Notes under the pieces: model-generated
Seen by the model: the letters and a program-made list of their open reading frames with translations, nothing else
The model's database searches: none
What the model was told of the DNA's origin: nothing
Position numbers and translations under genes: made by a program
Part shown: positions 36,241 to 47,359 of the stretch, one piece after another
Layout of the letters: each line of letters opens with the position of its first letter
Numbering within the stretch: position 1 is the first letter of the stretch
Assembly: GCF_000342045.1 (NCBI RefSeq)
Contig: NZ_AONQ01000002.1
Span: forward strand, 62,001-126,000
Reading direction: 5' to 3'
DNA from: Paramagnetospirillum caucaseum
GTDB taxonomy: Bacteria; Pseudomonadota; Alphaproteobacteria; Rhodospirillales; Magnetospirillaceae
Length of the DNA: 64,000 bases

Positions 36241-37445
36241 CGTCCCCTCGGGCTTGCCATCCCCGCCAGCGGCTTGGTCAGGACCGTGGCGAACAGGGCC
36301 ATCAGCACCATGGCGCCAAAGGCGGTGTCGGACAGCAATCCGGCATCGGCCAGCAGGGTCAGGACCACCAGTTCCATCAGCCCCTTGCAGGTCAGCAGGC
36401 CGCCCAGCGTCCACGCCTCGCGGCCGGTGCAGCCCGCCATCCAGGCGGGCAGCGCCGAGGCCAGCTTGCCCAGCACCGCCGCCGCGCTCATCACCCAGAA
36501 GATGGCTGCCGCCCCTCCCCCCAGGTCGACGCGGGTCTTCAGGCCCACCGAGATGAAGAAGAACGGCAGCAGCACCACCTGCACGAAGGTCTCGAAGCTG
36601 CCGACGATGGCCTCGGCCAGCGTACGGGGCATCACCGCCCCGAACACGAAGGCGCCGATCACCGCGTGCAGGCCGATGGCCTCGGTGGCCAGCGAGGCCA
36701 GGGCCAGCCCGACGGTGAGCAGGACCACGTCCCCTCCCCCCACCTTGCCCGTCCGCTCGGCGCGGGCGAACAGGCGGGGCAGCAGCGGCCGCACCAGCCC
36801 GACCATCACCCCGGCGAACAGCAGGGCGCCCAGCGCCACCTGCCCCGCCTCCCAGGGATCGCCGCCGTGGGCCACCGCCAGCAGCAGCGCCACCGCCACC
36901 CACAGGGCGGCGTCGTTGAAGGCCGCCGCCCCCAGGGCCATGACGCCGACCCTGCGCTGCTCGAGGCCCATCTCGCGCACCACGGCGCCCAGCACCGGCA
37001 GGGCGGTCACCCCCGCCGCGATGCCCATGGCGGCGGCGAACAGCGGCCGGGTGGCGAAGAACCCCGCCGATCCCGGCGCCGCCTCGAACAGCCACCAGCC
37101 GCCCGCTGCCCCCGCCAGGGTCGGCACCACGACGCTGGACACCGCCAGGACCGAGAAACAGCGCCCCTGCCCCCTGATCCGGGCGAGGTCGAAATGCAGG
37201 CCGATGGAAAAGGCGAAGAACACCACGGCGAGGCGCACCAGCCCGTCGAGGGCGGCCAGCGAAGCCGGCGGGAACAGCCGCATGGACAATTCGGGCGACG
37301 CCCAGCCCAGCAGGCTGGGCCCCAGCGCGATGCCCACCGCCATCTGCACGGCGGCCAACGGCATCAGGCGGCCGACCACGCCCAGCCGCCACAGGGCATA
37401 GGGCAACCCGATGATCAGCGCCGTCTGGATCAGGAAAAGACTCAC
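36237..37445 (-). CDS. Cation/proton antiporter (CPA2 type)
   Basis: Membrane antiporter of 402 residues with about twelve helices, resembling the KefB/NapA-like CPA2 family. The ND-type ion-binding pair is visible as LGAAAFNDAALWVAV, with ALPVLGAV in the crossing helix. The start is a GTG at 37445 that overlaps the stop of the upstream permease by 4 bases (GTGA), so the gene ends the pot operon. No RCK/TrkA-N domain follows, unlike full-length Kef proteins. It may exchange Na+ or K+ for H+; coupling to polyamine transport is suggested only by position. Confidence 0.88.
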   Translation of the reverse strand: MSLFLIQTALIIGLPYALWRLGVVGRLMPLAAVQMAVGIALGPSLLGWASPELSMRLFPPASLAALDGLVRLAVVFFAFSIGLHFDLARIRGQGRCFSVLAVSSVVVPTLAGAAGGWWLFEAAPGSAGFFATRPLFAAAMGIAAGVTALPVLGAVVREMGLEQRRVGVMALGAAAFNDAALWVAVALLLAVAHGGDPWEAGQVALGALLFAGVMVGLVRPLLPRLFARAERTGKVGGGDVVLLTVGLALASLATEAIGLHAVIGAFVFGAVMPRTLAEAIVGSFETFVQVVLLPFFFISVGLKTRVDLGGGAAAIFWVMSAAAVLGKLASALPAWMAGCTGREAWTLGGLLTCKGLMELVVLTLLADAGLLSDTAFGAMVLMALFATVLTKPLAGMASPRGR

Positions 37446-38248
37446 CCGTCCTGGTTCTCCTTGCCCATCATCACCCGGCCGGCCACGGCGATGGCGACGG
37501 CGACCAGCGCCACCACGATGGTGGCCAGGGCGTTGATCTCGGGGCTGACCCCCAGGCGCACCTTGGAGAAGATGACGATGGGCAGCGGCGTGGCGCCGGG
37601 GCCGGAGACGAAGGCGGAGATCACCACGTCGTCGATGGACAGGGTGAAGGCCAGCAGCCAGCCCGCCGCCAGGGCCGGGGCGATGATCGGCAGGGTGATC
37701 CTCAGGAACACGGTCAGCGGCCGGGCGCCCAGATCCATGGCCGCCTCCTCCAGCGAGCGGTCCATCTGGGCGAGGCGCGAGCGCACCACCACGGTGACGA
37801 AGGACAGGCTGAAGGTGACATGGGCGATGACGATGGTGGTCATGGACCGCCCGTCGGGCCAGCCCAGCACCTGCTCCATGCCGACGAAGAGCAGCAGCAG
37901 GGCCAGCCCGGTGATGATCTCGGGCATCACCAGGGGGGCCGAGACCATGCCGGTGAACAGGGCGCGCCCGGAAAAGCGCTTGAAGCGCACCAGCACCACC
38001 GCCGCCAGAGTGCCCAGCCCGGTGGCGAGGCAGGCATTGAGAAAGGCGATCCTCAGCGACAGCCAGGCGGCACCCAGCACCTGCTCGTCCTGCAGCAGCT
38101 CGCCGTACCACCTGGTGGAAAATCCGCCCCACACCGTCACCAGCTTGGACGCGTTGAAGGAATAGATCACCAGCAGCATGATCGGCAGATAGAGGAAGGC
38201 ATAGACCAGCGCCAGGGCGGTATAGAGGGCGAAGCCGCGATTGTTCAT
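37442..38248 (-). CDS. potI: ABC transporter permease, PotI type
   Basis: Inner-membrane permease of 268 residues with six helices, similar to the putrescine/spermidine PotI/PotC class. The cytoplasmic EAA loop is visible as LEEAAMDLGARPLTVFLRITLPII. The start at 38248 overlaps the previous permease stop by 4 bases. Together with the genes at 38245-41370 it makes a complete importer (binding protein, ATPase, two permeases). The downstream antiporter overlaps its stop. Confidence 0.9.
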   Translation of the reverse strand: MNNRGFALYTALALVYAFLYLPIMLLVIYSFNASKLVTVWGGFSTRWYGELLQDEQVLGAAWLSLRIAFLNACLATGLGTLAAVVLVRFKRFSGRALFTGMVSAPLVMPEIITGLALLLLFVGMEQVLGWPDGRSMTTIVIAHVTFSLSFVTVVVRSRLAQMDRSLEEAAMDLGARPLTVFLRITLPIIAPALAAGWLLAFTLSIDDVVISAFVSGPGATPLPIVIFSKVRLGVSPEINALATIVVALVAVAIAVAGRVMMGKENQDG

Positions 38249-39134
38249 CCTTCCCGCTCCGCCCGCTTGGCCTCGAAATGCTGGAAGGCCATGATCGGCA
38301 CCACCAGGAGCACCAGCATGGCCACCGCCACCGCCGACGCCGTCGGCCAGTCGCGGTTGTCGAAGAACTCGGCCCACAGCACCTTGCCGATCACCAGGGT
38401 ATCGGGACCGCCCAGCAGGTCGGGAATGACGAACTCGCCCACCGCCGGGATGAACACCAGCATGCAGCCGGCGATGATGCCGGGCATGGACAGCGGCAGG
38501 GTGACGGACAGGAAGGCCCGGAACGGGCGGCAGCCCAGGTCGGCGGCCGCTTCGAGCAGCGACAGGTCCATCTTTTCCAGGGTGGCGTAGAGCGGCAGGA
38601 TCATGAACGGCAGGTAGGAATAGACCATGCCGATGGTCACCGCGATGTCGGTCTCCAGGATCTGCAGCGGCTCGGAGATGATGCCGAGCCCCATCAGCGC
38701 CATGTTGAGCAGCCCCTCGGTCTTCAGGATGCCGATCCAGGCGTAGACGCGGATCAGGAACGAGGTCCAGAACGGCAGCGCCACCAGCATCAGCAGCGCG
38801 TGGCGCCGGTGCCGGGGCGCCCGGGCGATGGCGTAGGCGGCGGGATAGCCCAGGGCCAGGCAGCCCAGCGTCGCCATGGCGGCAAGGCGCAGCGAGCCGA
38901 GATAGGCGAACAGGTAAAGGTCGTCGCCCAGCAGGGTCCGGTAGCCGGCCAGGGTGCCCTTGAAGGCGCCCTCGGCCCAATCGACCAGCGGCATATAGGG
39001 CGGAATGCCCATCTGCGGTTCGGACAGGCTGATCTTCAGCACGATCAGGAAGGGCACCAGGAAAAACACCGCCAGCCAGGCATAGGGCGCCAGCCCCACC
39101 AGGAAGCGCCCCGCCCGGCCCTCCAGCAGGCTTT

Positions 39135-39138
<4 letters not shown>
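38245..39138 (-). CDS. potH: ABC transporter permease, PotH type
   Basis: Permease of 297 residues, PotH/PotB class. The N-terminus runs FLVGLAPYAWLAVFFLVPFL into the first helix, and the EAA loop reads LLEAAADLGCRPFRAFLSVTLP. A large periplasmic loop follows the first helix (about 35-80), typical of PotH. It overlaps both neighbours by 4 bases, so ATPase, PotH and PotI are translationally chained. It forms the transport pore together with PotI. Confidence 0.9.
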
Positions 39139-40268
<1,130 letters not shown>

Positions 40269-40272
40269 GTCC

Positions 40273-41370
40273 TCAGCGACCCGTCTTGACCGAGGTCCAC
40301 AGGCGGGTGCGCTCGCGCTCCTTGGCCATTTCGGCGGGGGGAACCTGGAACAGCTTGGCGGCCACCGCCTCGGGCGGGAACACCACCGGGTCCACCTGGA
40401 TCTCCTTCCTGATCAGGTTCCTGGAATCGAGGATCGGGTTGGCGTAGCCGGTCAGGTTGGTGAAGCCGGCCGCCACCTCGGGCTTCATCAGGAAGTCGAT
40501 GAACTTGTGGGCGTTGTCAGGATGAGGCGCGTCCGCCGGAATCACCATGGAATCGATATTGATCACGGCGCCTTCCTTGGGGATGACGATCTGGACCTTG
40601 ACGCCCTTGCCGGCCTCGGCGGCGCGGTTGCGGGCCTGGACCAGATCGCCCACATAGCCGTGCGCCATGCAGATGTCGCCGTTGGCCAGGTCGTTGATGA
40701 ACTTGGACGAATGGAAATACTTGACGCTGGAGCGGACCGAGGTGACCACGGCGGCGGCGGCCTTCAGGTCCTCGGTGGCCAGCGAGGCGCCGTTCTTGCC
40801 CTGATAGGCCAGGACGGCGGGGAACACCTCGGTGGGGGCGTCCAGCAGGCTGACGCCGCAGCCCTTCAACCTAGCCGCCTGGGCGGGATCGAACAGCGCC
40901 GCCCAGCTGTCCAGCGCCATGCCGGGAGCCGCCTTGGCGACCTTGTCCACGTTGTAGGCGTAGCCGGTGGGCGAGATGGCGTAGGGGATGGCGTAGAGGT
41001 TGCCGGGATCGGCCGAGCGGTTCAGCGTCACCATCACCTGGGGGTCCAGGTTGCCGTAATTGGGAAGCTTGGAACGGTCCAGCTTGCGGTAGATGCCGGC
41101 CTTGATCTGGTTGGCCAGGAAGGGCGAGGCCGAGGGGAACACCACGTCGTAGCCCGACTTGCCGGCCTGCAGCTTGGCCTGCAGCACCTCGTTGCTGTCG
41201 TAGACGTCGTAATTGACCTTGATGCCGGTCTGGGCCGTGAACTTCTCCAGCGTGTCGGGCGCGATGTAGTCCGACCAGTTGTAGACGTTCAGCACCTTGT
41301 CCTCCGCCGCCTGGGCGGAAGAGATGGCCGCAATCAGCGACATCGCGACAGCCGTCAAGGAAACGCGCAT
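40273..41370 (-). CDS. potF: Polyamine-type ABC transporter substrate-binding protein, PotF
   Basis: Periplasmic binding protein of 365 residues. The start at 41370 gives a normal signal peptide (MRVSLTAVAMSLIAAISSAQA); a longer frame to 41463 would bury it. The mature N-terminus KVLNVYNWSDYIAPDTLEKF is the PotF/PotD signature, where the W-S-D residues contact the polyamine. SPTGYAYNVDKV and MAHGYVGDL also fit. Putrescine or spermidine is the probable ligand; other amines are possible. First gene of the operon. Confidence 0.92.
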   Translation of the reverse strand: MRVSLTAVAMSLIAAISSAQAAEDKVLNVYNWSDYIAPDTLEKFTAQTGIKVNYDVYDSNEVLQAKLQAGKSGYDVVFPSASPFLANQIKAGIYRKLDRSKLPNYGNLDPQVMVTLNRSADPGNLYAIPYAISPTGYAYNVDKVAKAAPGMALDSWAALFDPAQAARLKGCGVSLLDAPTEVFPAVLAYQGKNGASLATEDLKAAAAVVTSVRSSVKYFHSSKFINDLANGDICMAHGYVGDLVQARNRAAEAGKGVKVQIVIPKEGAVINIDSMVIPADAPHPDNAHKFIDFLMKPEVAAGFTNLTGYANPILDSRNLIRKEIQVDPVVFPPEAVAAKLFQVPPAEMAKERERTRLWTSVKTGR

Positions 41371-41475
41371 GACCTTATCCCCCCAGCCAGAAAACCGGAT
41401 GCCGGGCCAAACGCCACCGCCCGCGCGGGGCCGATATTTCCGGTCCCGCGCCTGCCTTGTCAACGGGCAATGCTC

Positions 41476-41509
41476 AAAAAAAAGCCCGCCGGAGAAGAAC
41501 GCCGGCGGG
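41476..41509 (-). terminator. Terminator of the actP operon
   Basis: CCCGCCGG at 41485-41492 pairs perfectly with CCGGCGGG at 41502-41509. On the minus strand the stem is followed by eight Ts (the A run at 41476-41483), a textbook intrinsic terminator for actP, whose stop is 25 bases upstream. Confidence 0.9.
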
Positions 41510-41533
41510 TCTCGCAGTTTGCGGGAGGTAACT

Positions 41534-43273
41534 CTAGTGATTCGAAGCGTTTGCCGCGCCGATTCCGGTCTGGGCGCGGACGTACTGGTCCTCGAACAGG
41601 GCCTTTTCCGCCTTGGCGGTTTCGCTGCCGTCCAGCCTGGACACCACGATGGTGACCAGGAAGGCGAAGGTCATGGAGAACAGGGCCGGATGTTCGTAGG
41701 GGAAGATGGGTGCCGCATTGCCCAGCACCGCCACCCACACCGTCTTGGACAGAACAACGCAAGTCACCGCCGAGACGAGGCCGGCGATGCCGCCCCACAG
41801 GGCGCCCTTGGTGGTCAGGCCCTTCCAGTACATGGAGAGGAACAGCACCGGGAAGTTGGCCGAGGCCGCGATGCCGAAGGTGAGCCCCACCAGGAAGGCG
41901 ACGTTCTGCTTCTCGAACATGATGCCGAGAACCACGCCCAGCACGCCCAGCACCAGCGAGGCCAGCTTGGAGACGCGCATCTCCTCGGCCTCGGTGGCGT
42001 GGCCCTTGCGGATGACGCGGGCATAGATGTCATGGGCGATGGCCGAGGCGCCGGCCAGGGCCAGACCCGACACCACCGCCAGGATGGTGGCGAAGGCCAC
42101 CGCCGACAGGAAGCCCAGGAAGATGTCGCCGCCCAGCGCCTTGGCCAGATGCATCACCGGCATGTTGCCGCCGCCCAGCAGCTTGCCGCCGACCTTGCCG
42201 CCCTCGAAGAACTGCGGATCGGTGCCGACGATGCTGATCGCCGCCATGCCGAGGACGCAGACCACCAGGAAGAAGAAGCCGATGAAGCCCGAGGCGTAGA
42301 ACACGCTCTTGCGCGCTTCCTTGGCGTTGGGAACGGTGAAGAAGCGCATCAGGATGTGCGGCAGCGCGGCGGTGCCGAACACCAGGCCCAGCGACAGCGA
42401 CACCGCCGAGACCGGATCGGCCAGCAGGGTGCCGGGGCCCATGATCCTGGTGCCCGCCTTGTGGGACGACACCGCCTTGGCGGCCAGGGATTCGAGGCTG
42501 AAGCCGAACTTCGAAAGGGCCAGAACGCCCAGCAGGGTGCCGCCGCCCAGCAGCAGCACCGCCTTGATGATCTGCACCCAGGTGGTGGCGATCATGCCGC
42601 CGAAGGTGACGTAGACCACCATCAGCACGCCGACCAGAATCACCGCCACGGCGTAATCCAGGCCGAACAGCAGCTTGATCAGCTGGCCGGCGCCGACCAT
42701 CTGGACGATCAGGTAGAAGCACACCACGGTCAGCGACCCCATGGCGGCGAAGGTGCGCACCTTGGTCTGGTCGAGGCGGTAGGAGGCGATGTCGGCGAAG
42801 GTGTACTTGCCCAGGTTCCGCAGGCGCTCGGCCAGCAGGAACAGGATGATCGGCCAGCCGACGAAGAAGCTGATGGTGTAGATGAAGCCGTCGAAGCCGG
42901 TGGCGAACACCATGGACGACAGGCCCAGCAGGGTGGCCGCCGACATGTAGTCGCCGGCGATGGCCAGACCGTTCTGGAAGCCGGTGATGCCGCCGCCCGC
43001 CGTATAGAAGTCGCTGGCCGACTTGGTCCGCTTGGACGCCCACCAGGTGATGCCCAGCGTGCTGGCGACGAAGACGAAGAACATGATGATGGCGGTGAGG
43101 TTGACCGGCTGCTTCTCGGAGCCGCCGAGATCGCCGGGACCGGCCAAAGCGGGGGCGGCGACCAGCAGGGCCGCCACGGCGAGGGAGGCCGTACGGCCGA
43201 CAGCCGCCATTGAGGCAGCGGCCAAGGGCGCGGAGGCGCCCACCCGGCGAGGGGCGATGATCATCCGGCTCAT
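41534..43273 (-). CDS. actP: Cation/acetate symporter (ActP-like sodium:solute symporter)
   Basis: Sodium:solute symporter of 579 residues with about 13 helices. The N-terminal extension (about 45 residues) includes a cleavable-looking hydrophobic segment ending APALAG. Family features are [27 protein letters not shown] near the first helices and [17 protein letters not shown]. ActP imports acetate and other short monocarboxylates. The ATG at 43273 overlaps the stop of the DUF485 gene by 4 bases, the classical yjcH-actP arrangement. A terminator lies just downstream. Confidence 0.93.
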   Translation of the reverse strand: MSRMIIAPRRVGASAPLAAASMAAVGRTASLAVAALLVAAPALAGPGDLGGSEKQPVNLTAIIMFFVFVASTLGITWWASKRTKSASDFYTAGGGITGFQNGLAIAGDYMSAATLLGLSSMVFATGFDGFIYTISFFVGWPIILFLLAERLRNLGKYTFADIASYRLDQTKVRTFAAMGSLTVVCFYLIVQMVGAGQLIKLLFGLDYAVAVILVGVLMVVYVTFGGMIATTWVQIIKAVLLLGGGTLLGVLALSKFGFSLESLAAKAVSSHKAGTRIMGPGTLLADPVSAVSLSLGLVFGTAALPHILMRFFTVPNAKEARKSVFYASGFIGFFFLVVCVLGMAAISIVGTDPQFFEGGKVGGKLLGGGNMPVMHLAKALGGDIFLGFLSAVAFATILAVVSGLALAGASAIAHDIYARVIRKGHATEAEEMRVSKLASLVLGVLGVVLGIMFEKQNVAFLVGLTFGIAASANFPVLFLSMYWKGLTTKGALWGGIAGLVSAVTCVVLSKTVWVAVLGNAAPIFPYEHPALFSMTFAFLVTIVVSRLDGSETAKAEKALFEDQYVRAQTGIGAANASNH

Positions 43274-43584
43274 TCCAGCACCTCGCGGACCACGTCCTTG
43301 TTCAGTTCCTCGAACGCGCCGTTGGCGAAGTGGGAGTAAAGGCCGGTCAGCAGCCACGACACCACGATGATGGCGGCGCCCACCGGCACGCCCACCGTCA
43401 GGGTCGAGCCCTGGGACAACGGCGTGCGCAGGACGTCCGGCGCGAAGGCGACGATCATCATGAAGCCGTAATAGGCGCCCAGCACGATCACCGACAGGGT
43501 GACCGCCAGGCGGGTGCGCTTCCTGACCAGTTCATGGAATTTCGGGTTCTGGCGAACCCGTTCATAGGTTGCTGAGTCGGACAT
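43270..43584 (-). CDS. DUF485 domain membrane protein (YjcH-like)
   Basis: Small protein of 104 residues with two membrane helices (about 27-48 and 65-88), found almost always upstream of actP. The start [10 protein letters not shown] at 43584 has GGAGG at the expected distance; an in-frame ATG at 43692 would add 36 residues without family resemblance. Segments [20 protein letters not shown] and [16 protein letters not shown] mark the helices. Its role in acetate uptake is not defined; it overlaps and is coupled to actP. Confidence 0.9.
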   Translation of the reverse strand: MSDSATYERVRQNPKFHELVRKRTRLAVTLSVIVLGAYYGFMMIVAFAPDVLRTPLSQGSTLTVGVPVGAAIIVVSWLLTGLYSHFANGAFEELNKDVVREVLE

Positions 43585-43730
43585 ATCCCCTCCGGTGGTG
43601 TTTCCTTGGCCTCTCCATCTATCAAGGGAGCGTGTCCGAATTTTTCCCCAATCGTTACGAATTGTAGCCGGGAGGCAGCCATGCGGGGGCATAAGGACGG
43701 TTGATGTGAACCGTGTTTTGAAGTGACACT

Positions 43731-43845
43731 CGGCCTGTCATCCCGAGCGCCAGCGAGGGATCCCCGTTTGCCGTGGCGTTGCCGGAACTGACATGTGGCA
43801 CCAGGACGAGATCCTCCTCCCGCCGGCCGTCGGGATGACAGGCCG
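43731..43845. repeat. 115-bp inverted-repeat element (MITE-like)
   Basis: A perfect 16-bp inverted repeat (CGGCCTGTCATCCCGA at 43731-43746, its reverse complement at 43830-43845) frames 83 bases of unique sequence. The motif TCATCCCGAGCGCCAGCGAG resembles dispersed palindromic repeats seen in many proteobacteria. There is no open frame for a transposase. The right end is only 6 bases before the start of the hybrid kinase gene, so the element supplies that gene's immediate leader. Confidence 0.75.
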
Positions 43846-43851
43846 GATTAG

Positions 43852-46629
43852 ATGATCCGCTCGCGCCTGTTCTTCCGGCTGTTCTCGGCCATTCTCGCCG
43901 CCGTGGCGCTGTTCGCGGCGGCCATCTACGTCTTCTCGGTGCCCCTGATCGAGGAGAAGGCCTACGAGATCGAGCTGAACGCCAGCCGCACCATCCTCGA
44001 CAACGTCTTCGTCATGGCCGGCAAGATCGACGGCAGCCTGGAAGACCGCCGGGCCATGACCGAGGAAGCCTACAAGGCGCAGTTGAGGAACGTGGTGTCG
44101 CTGGCCGCCTCCTACCTGGACCACGCCCTGGCCCGCGCCGAGCGGGGCGAGATCGGCGAGGCCGAGGCCCGCCGCCTGGCCTTCGACGGCCTCGGCGCCT
44201 TCAAATACGGCAACAACGATTATATCTGGGTGACCGACTACCAATCGGTGATCCGCTCGCACCCCGACCCCGAGTTCCAGGGCCGCGACGCCTCGCGCTT
44301 CCAGGATGGCGACGGCCGCGCCATCCTGCCCACCATCATCGCCATCGCGCGCGACAGGGGCGAGGGCTTCCATACCTATCCCTGGCAGCGCCTGGGCGAG
44401 ACCAGGGCCAGCGAGAAGCTGTCCTATTTCATCGACCTGCCCCATCGCGGCCTGGTGATCGGCACCGGGGCCTATCTCGACGACATCGACCGCGAGGTGG
44501 AGCGGCGCAAGGCCGAGGCGGTGGACGACCTGCGCCAGGCCTTGCGCAACATCCGCATCGCGCGCACCGGCTACGTCTACATCTTCGACGCCGCCCGCAA
44601 GATGATCATCCACCCCAATCCCAACATCGAGGGCCAGGATTTCGGCCTGCTGAAGGACCCGGCCACCGGACGGCTGATCGCCGACGAACTGGTGGAGGCC
44701 GCCGACAGCGATCGTCCGCTCTCCTATCTGTGGGATAAGCCGTCCGACCCCGGCAACTACGCCTACGAGAAGATTTCCTGGGTGCGGCATTTCAAGGGCT
44801 TCGACTGGTACATCGCCTCGTCGGTCTATGTGGACGAGCTGAAGCGCTCGTCCGCCGTGCTGGGCAACCGGCTGGTGACCATCGCCCTGGCCCTGATGGT
44901 GGCGGCCGGCGCGCTGGGCTATCTGGCGGTGGATTGGCTGATGCGCCCCCTCAACCGCCTGGCCCAGACCGCCGAGCAGGTGCAGGCCGGCAATCTCGAC
45001 GCCCAGAGCGGCATCCGCCGCGACGACGAGATCGGCCTGCTGGCCGAGGCCCTGGACGGCATGGTGCGGCGGGTCAAGGACGACATCCTGACCCTGGACA
45101 GCCGCGTGCGGGAGCGCACCAACGAACTGGAGGAGGCCGAGACCCGCCGCCGCCTGATCCTCGACGCCATTCCGGCGGCCATCGCCTATCTGGGCCGCGA
45201 CGAGATCATCCGCTTCGTCAACCGCGGCTGGGCCGAGCTGGTGCGCCAGGACGCAGGACCCCTGATCGGCCGCGACCTGAAATCGGCCATCGGCCGCTTC
45301 GCCCACAACGCCATCCAGCCGCACATGGAGCGCACCTGGGCCGGCGAGGAAGTGACCTTCAGCTACTCCTTCCCCCATCCCGGCGGGCACATGGTCACCA
45401 CCCGCAACACCCTGATTCCCCAGCGCGCCGCCAGCGGGGCGGTGACCGCCATGTTCGTGCTGGCGCTGGACGTCTCGGCGGAGAAGGAGACCGAGGCCCG
45501 GCTGATGGAGGCCCAGCGCATGAAGGCGGTGGGCCAGCTGTCCGGCGGACTGGCCCACGACTTCAACAACCTGCTGTCGGTGATTCTGGGCAATCTGGCG
45601 GCGGCGCGCGACCGCTACGGCGAGGTCGAGGGGCTGGATTCCTATCTGGAGCCGGCGGTCCGCGCCAGCCGGCGCGGCGCCGACATCACGTCCCGCCTGC
45701 TGGCCTTTTCCCGCCAACAGCCCTTGAAGCCGCAGCCGGTGGACGTTTCCGCCCTGGTGCGCGAGGTCTCGGTGCTGCTGTCGCGCTCGCTGCCGTCCTC
45801 CATCACCATCACCGTTCCCGACGAGGGCGGCGAGTGCTGGGCCATCGCCGATTCCAACCAGCTGGAGAACGCCCTGATCAACCTGGCGCTCAACGCCCGC
45901 GACGCCATGCCCGACGGCGGACGGCTGGAGATGGACGTGCGTCTGCGCAGCGTCAGTGACGATCTGACCTTCGACGAGCCGGTGGAGCCCGACGACTACC
46001 TGGAAATCCGCGTCACCGACAACGGAACCGGCTTCGCGCCCGAGGCCATGACCAGGGCGTTCGAGCCGTTCTTCACCACCAAGCGCCTGGGCTCGGGCCT
46101 TGGGCTGTCCATGGTCTACGGCTTCGTCAAGCAGTCCAGGGGCTACATCACCCTGGACAGCCGGGTGGGGATCGGCTCCACCGTCACCATCCTGCTGCCC
46201 CGCGCCGCACCGGTGGCCATGGACGGCGAGGCGGAAGCGGCGACGCCCTCCCCCGCCCTCTGGCAGGGCCAGCTGGCGCTGATCGCCGAGGACGATGCGG
46301 ATGTGCGCGCCGTGCTGCGCGGCCAACTGGTGGATTTGGGCTTCTCGGTGGTCGAGGCGGAAAGCGGCGACGAGGCCGCCGAACTGTTCGGCCGGATCGA
46401 AGGCCTGTCCCTGGTGGTCTCCGACATCGTCATGCCCGGCATCAGCGGCATCGAGCTGGCGGCGCGCATCCGCGCCGAACGTCCCGCCATCCGGGTGATT
46501 CTGATCAGCGGCTTCTCCTTCGACACTAGCCCCGGGGCCGATGATCTGGTCATATTGCGCAAGCCATGGGAGATGTCCGACCTGGCCTCGGCGATCGCCC
46601 GGACGGCGGAGCCCTCGGACGCGGCATAG
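43852..46629 (+). CDS. Hybrid sensor histidine kinase with Cache, HAMP, PAS and receiver domains
   Basis: Membrane sensor of 925 residues. Order: helix 1 (about 8-30), a periplasmic region with two Cache-type halves (NDYIWVTDYQSVIRSHPDP near 122, YVYIFDAARKMIIHPNPNI near 241), helix 2 (about 342-362), HAMP (363-412), PAS (430-545), HisKA with phospho-His H569 (GGLAHDFNNLL) and HATPase. A C-terminal receiver domain (810-925) has acceptor D858. The H-D-FNN subtype groups with kinases that end in their own receiver. There is no clear ribosome site before the ATG because an inverted-repeat element abuts it. The response regulator follows after 10 bases. Confidence 0.92.
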   Translation: MIRSRLFFRLFSAILAAVALFAAAIYVFSVPLIEEKAYEIELNASRTILDNVFVMAGKIDGSLEDRRAMTEEAYKAQLRNVVSLAASYLDHALARAERGEIGEAEARRLAFDGLGAFKYGNNDYIWVTDYQSVIRSHPDPEFQGRDASRFQDGDGRAILPTIIAIARDRGEGFHTYPWQRLGETRASEKLSYFIDLPHRGLVIGTGAYLDDIDREVERRKAEAVDDLRQALRNIRIARTGYVYIFDAARKMIIHPNPNIEGQDFGLLKDPATGRLIADELVEAADSDRPLSYLWDKPSDPGNYAYEKISWVRHFKGFDWYIASSVYVDELKRSSAVLGNRLVTIALALMVAAGALGYLAVDWLMRPLNRLAQTAEQVQAGNLDAQSGIRRDDEIGLLAEALDGMVRRVKDDILTLDSRVRERTNELEEAETRRRLILDAIPAAIAYLGRDEIIRFVNRGWAELVRQDAGPLIGRDLKSAIGRFAHNAIQPHMERTWAGEEVTFSYSFPHPGGHMVTTRNTLIPQRAASGAVTAMFVLALDVSAEKETEARLMEAQRMKAVGQLSGGLAHDFNNLLSVILGNLAAARDRYGEVEGLDSYLEPAVRASRRGADITSRLLAFSRQQPLKPQPVDVSALVREVSVLLSRSLPSSITITVPDEGGECWAIADSNQLENALINLALNARDAMPDGGRLEMDVRLRSVSDDLTFDEPVEPDDYLEIRVTDNGTGFAPEAMTRAFEPFFTTKRLGSGLGLSMVYGFVKQSRGYITLDSRVGIGSTVTILLPRAAPVAMDGEAEAATPSPALWQGQLALIAEDDADVRAVLRGQLVDLGFSVVEAESGDEAAELFGRIEGLSLVVSDIVMPGISGIELAARIRAERPAIRVILISGFSFDTSPGADDLVILRKPWEMSDLASAIARTAEPSDAA

Positions 46630-46639
46630 GGGCCTGGGA

Positions 46640-47359
46640 GTGGGCGGCAACAAAAAGCGCATCTATGTCATCGACGACGAGCCGGACATCCGCGCCCTGT
46701 TGCGGCAGGTGCTGGAAGGCTACGGCTATCGGGTGACTCCCCTGGCCACCGGCGCCCTGGCCCGCCAGGCCATCCGCCGCGAGCCGCCCGATCTGTGCAT
46801 CGTCGATCTCGGCCTGCCCGACATGGACGGGCTGACCCTGGTGCGGGAATTGTGGGAGGACGTGCGGTTCGGGGTGGTGATCCTGACCGGGCGCGGCGGC
46901 GTCTCCGACCGGGTGCTGGGCCTGGAACTGGGGGCCGACGACTATATCGTCAAGCCGTTCGAGCCGCGCGAACTGGTGGCCCGCGTCAACTCGGTCATCC
47001 GCCGGCGCGAGCAGCTGGCCGCCAGCGGCGGCCCGGCCACCACCAGGGCGGCGTTCGGCGAGTGGGTGTTCGAATCCGGCGATCTCAGCCTGACCCATGC
47101 GGACGGGCGGCAGGAAACGCTGACCGCCGCCGAGGCGGTGCTGCTCACCGCCCTGCTGAAGACCCCCAAGCGGGTGCTGTCGCGCGAGCAGCTGCAGGGC
47201 GCCGAACCGGAAAAAGACGACTTCGCCTTCGACCGCGCCATCGACGTGCGCATCTCGCGCATCCGGAAGAAGATCGAGGCCGACCCGAAATCACCGCGCC
47301 TGATCAAGACGGTCTACGGCGCCGGCTACCTGTTCGCCGCCGACGTGCGGTGGGAGTGA
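46640..47359 (+). CDS. OmpR-family response regulator
   Basis: Two-domain regulator of 239 residues. The receiver domain opens KRIYVIDDEPDIRALL with the phospho-acceptor Asp in LCIVDLGLPDMDG and the lysine in YIVKPFEP. The C-terminal winged helix (about 145-235) ends in RKKIEADPKSPRLIKTVYGAGYLF, the OmpR/PhoB signature. The start is a GTG at 46640 (VGGNKKR) preceded by GGGGCCTGGGA. It follows the hybrid kinase, so the two probably form a phosphorelay. A tandem repeat begins at the base after the stop codon. Confidence 0.92.
   Translation: MGGNKKRIYVIDDEPDIRALLRQVLEGYGYRVTPLATGALARQAIRREPPDLCIVDLGLPDMDGLTLVRELWEDVRFGVVILTGRGGVSDRVLGLELGADDYIVKPFEPRELVARVNSVIRRREQLAASGGPATTRAAFGEWVFESGDLSLTHADGRQETLTAAEAVLLTALLKTPKRVLSREQLQGAEPEKDDFAFDRAIDVRISRIRKKIEADPKSPRLIKTVYGAGYLFAADVRWE

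Noticed and set aside
36237-38132. Apparent 631-codon antiporter with a long N-terminal extension
   Set aside because: The extension is a shadow of potI; the GTG at 37445 gives a normal antiporter start.
43738-46662. Open frame of 974 codons opposite the hybrid kinase
   Set aside because: Antisense shadow; crosses the inverted-repeat element and lacks any domain.
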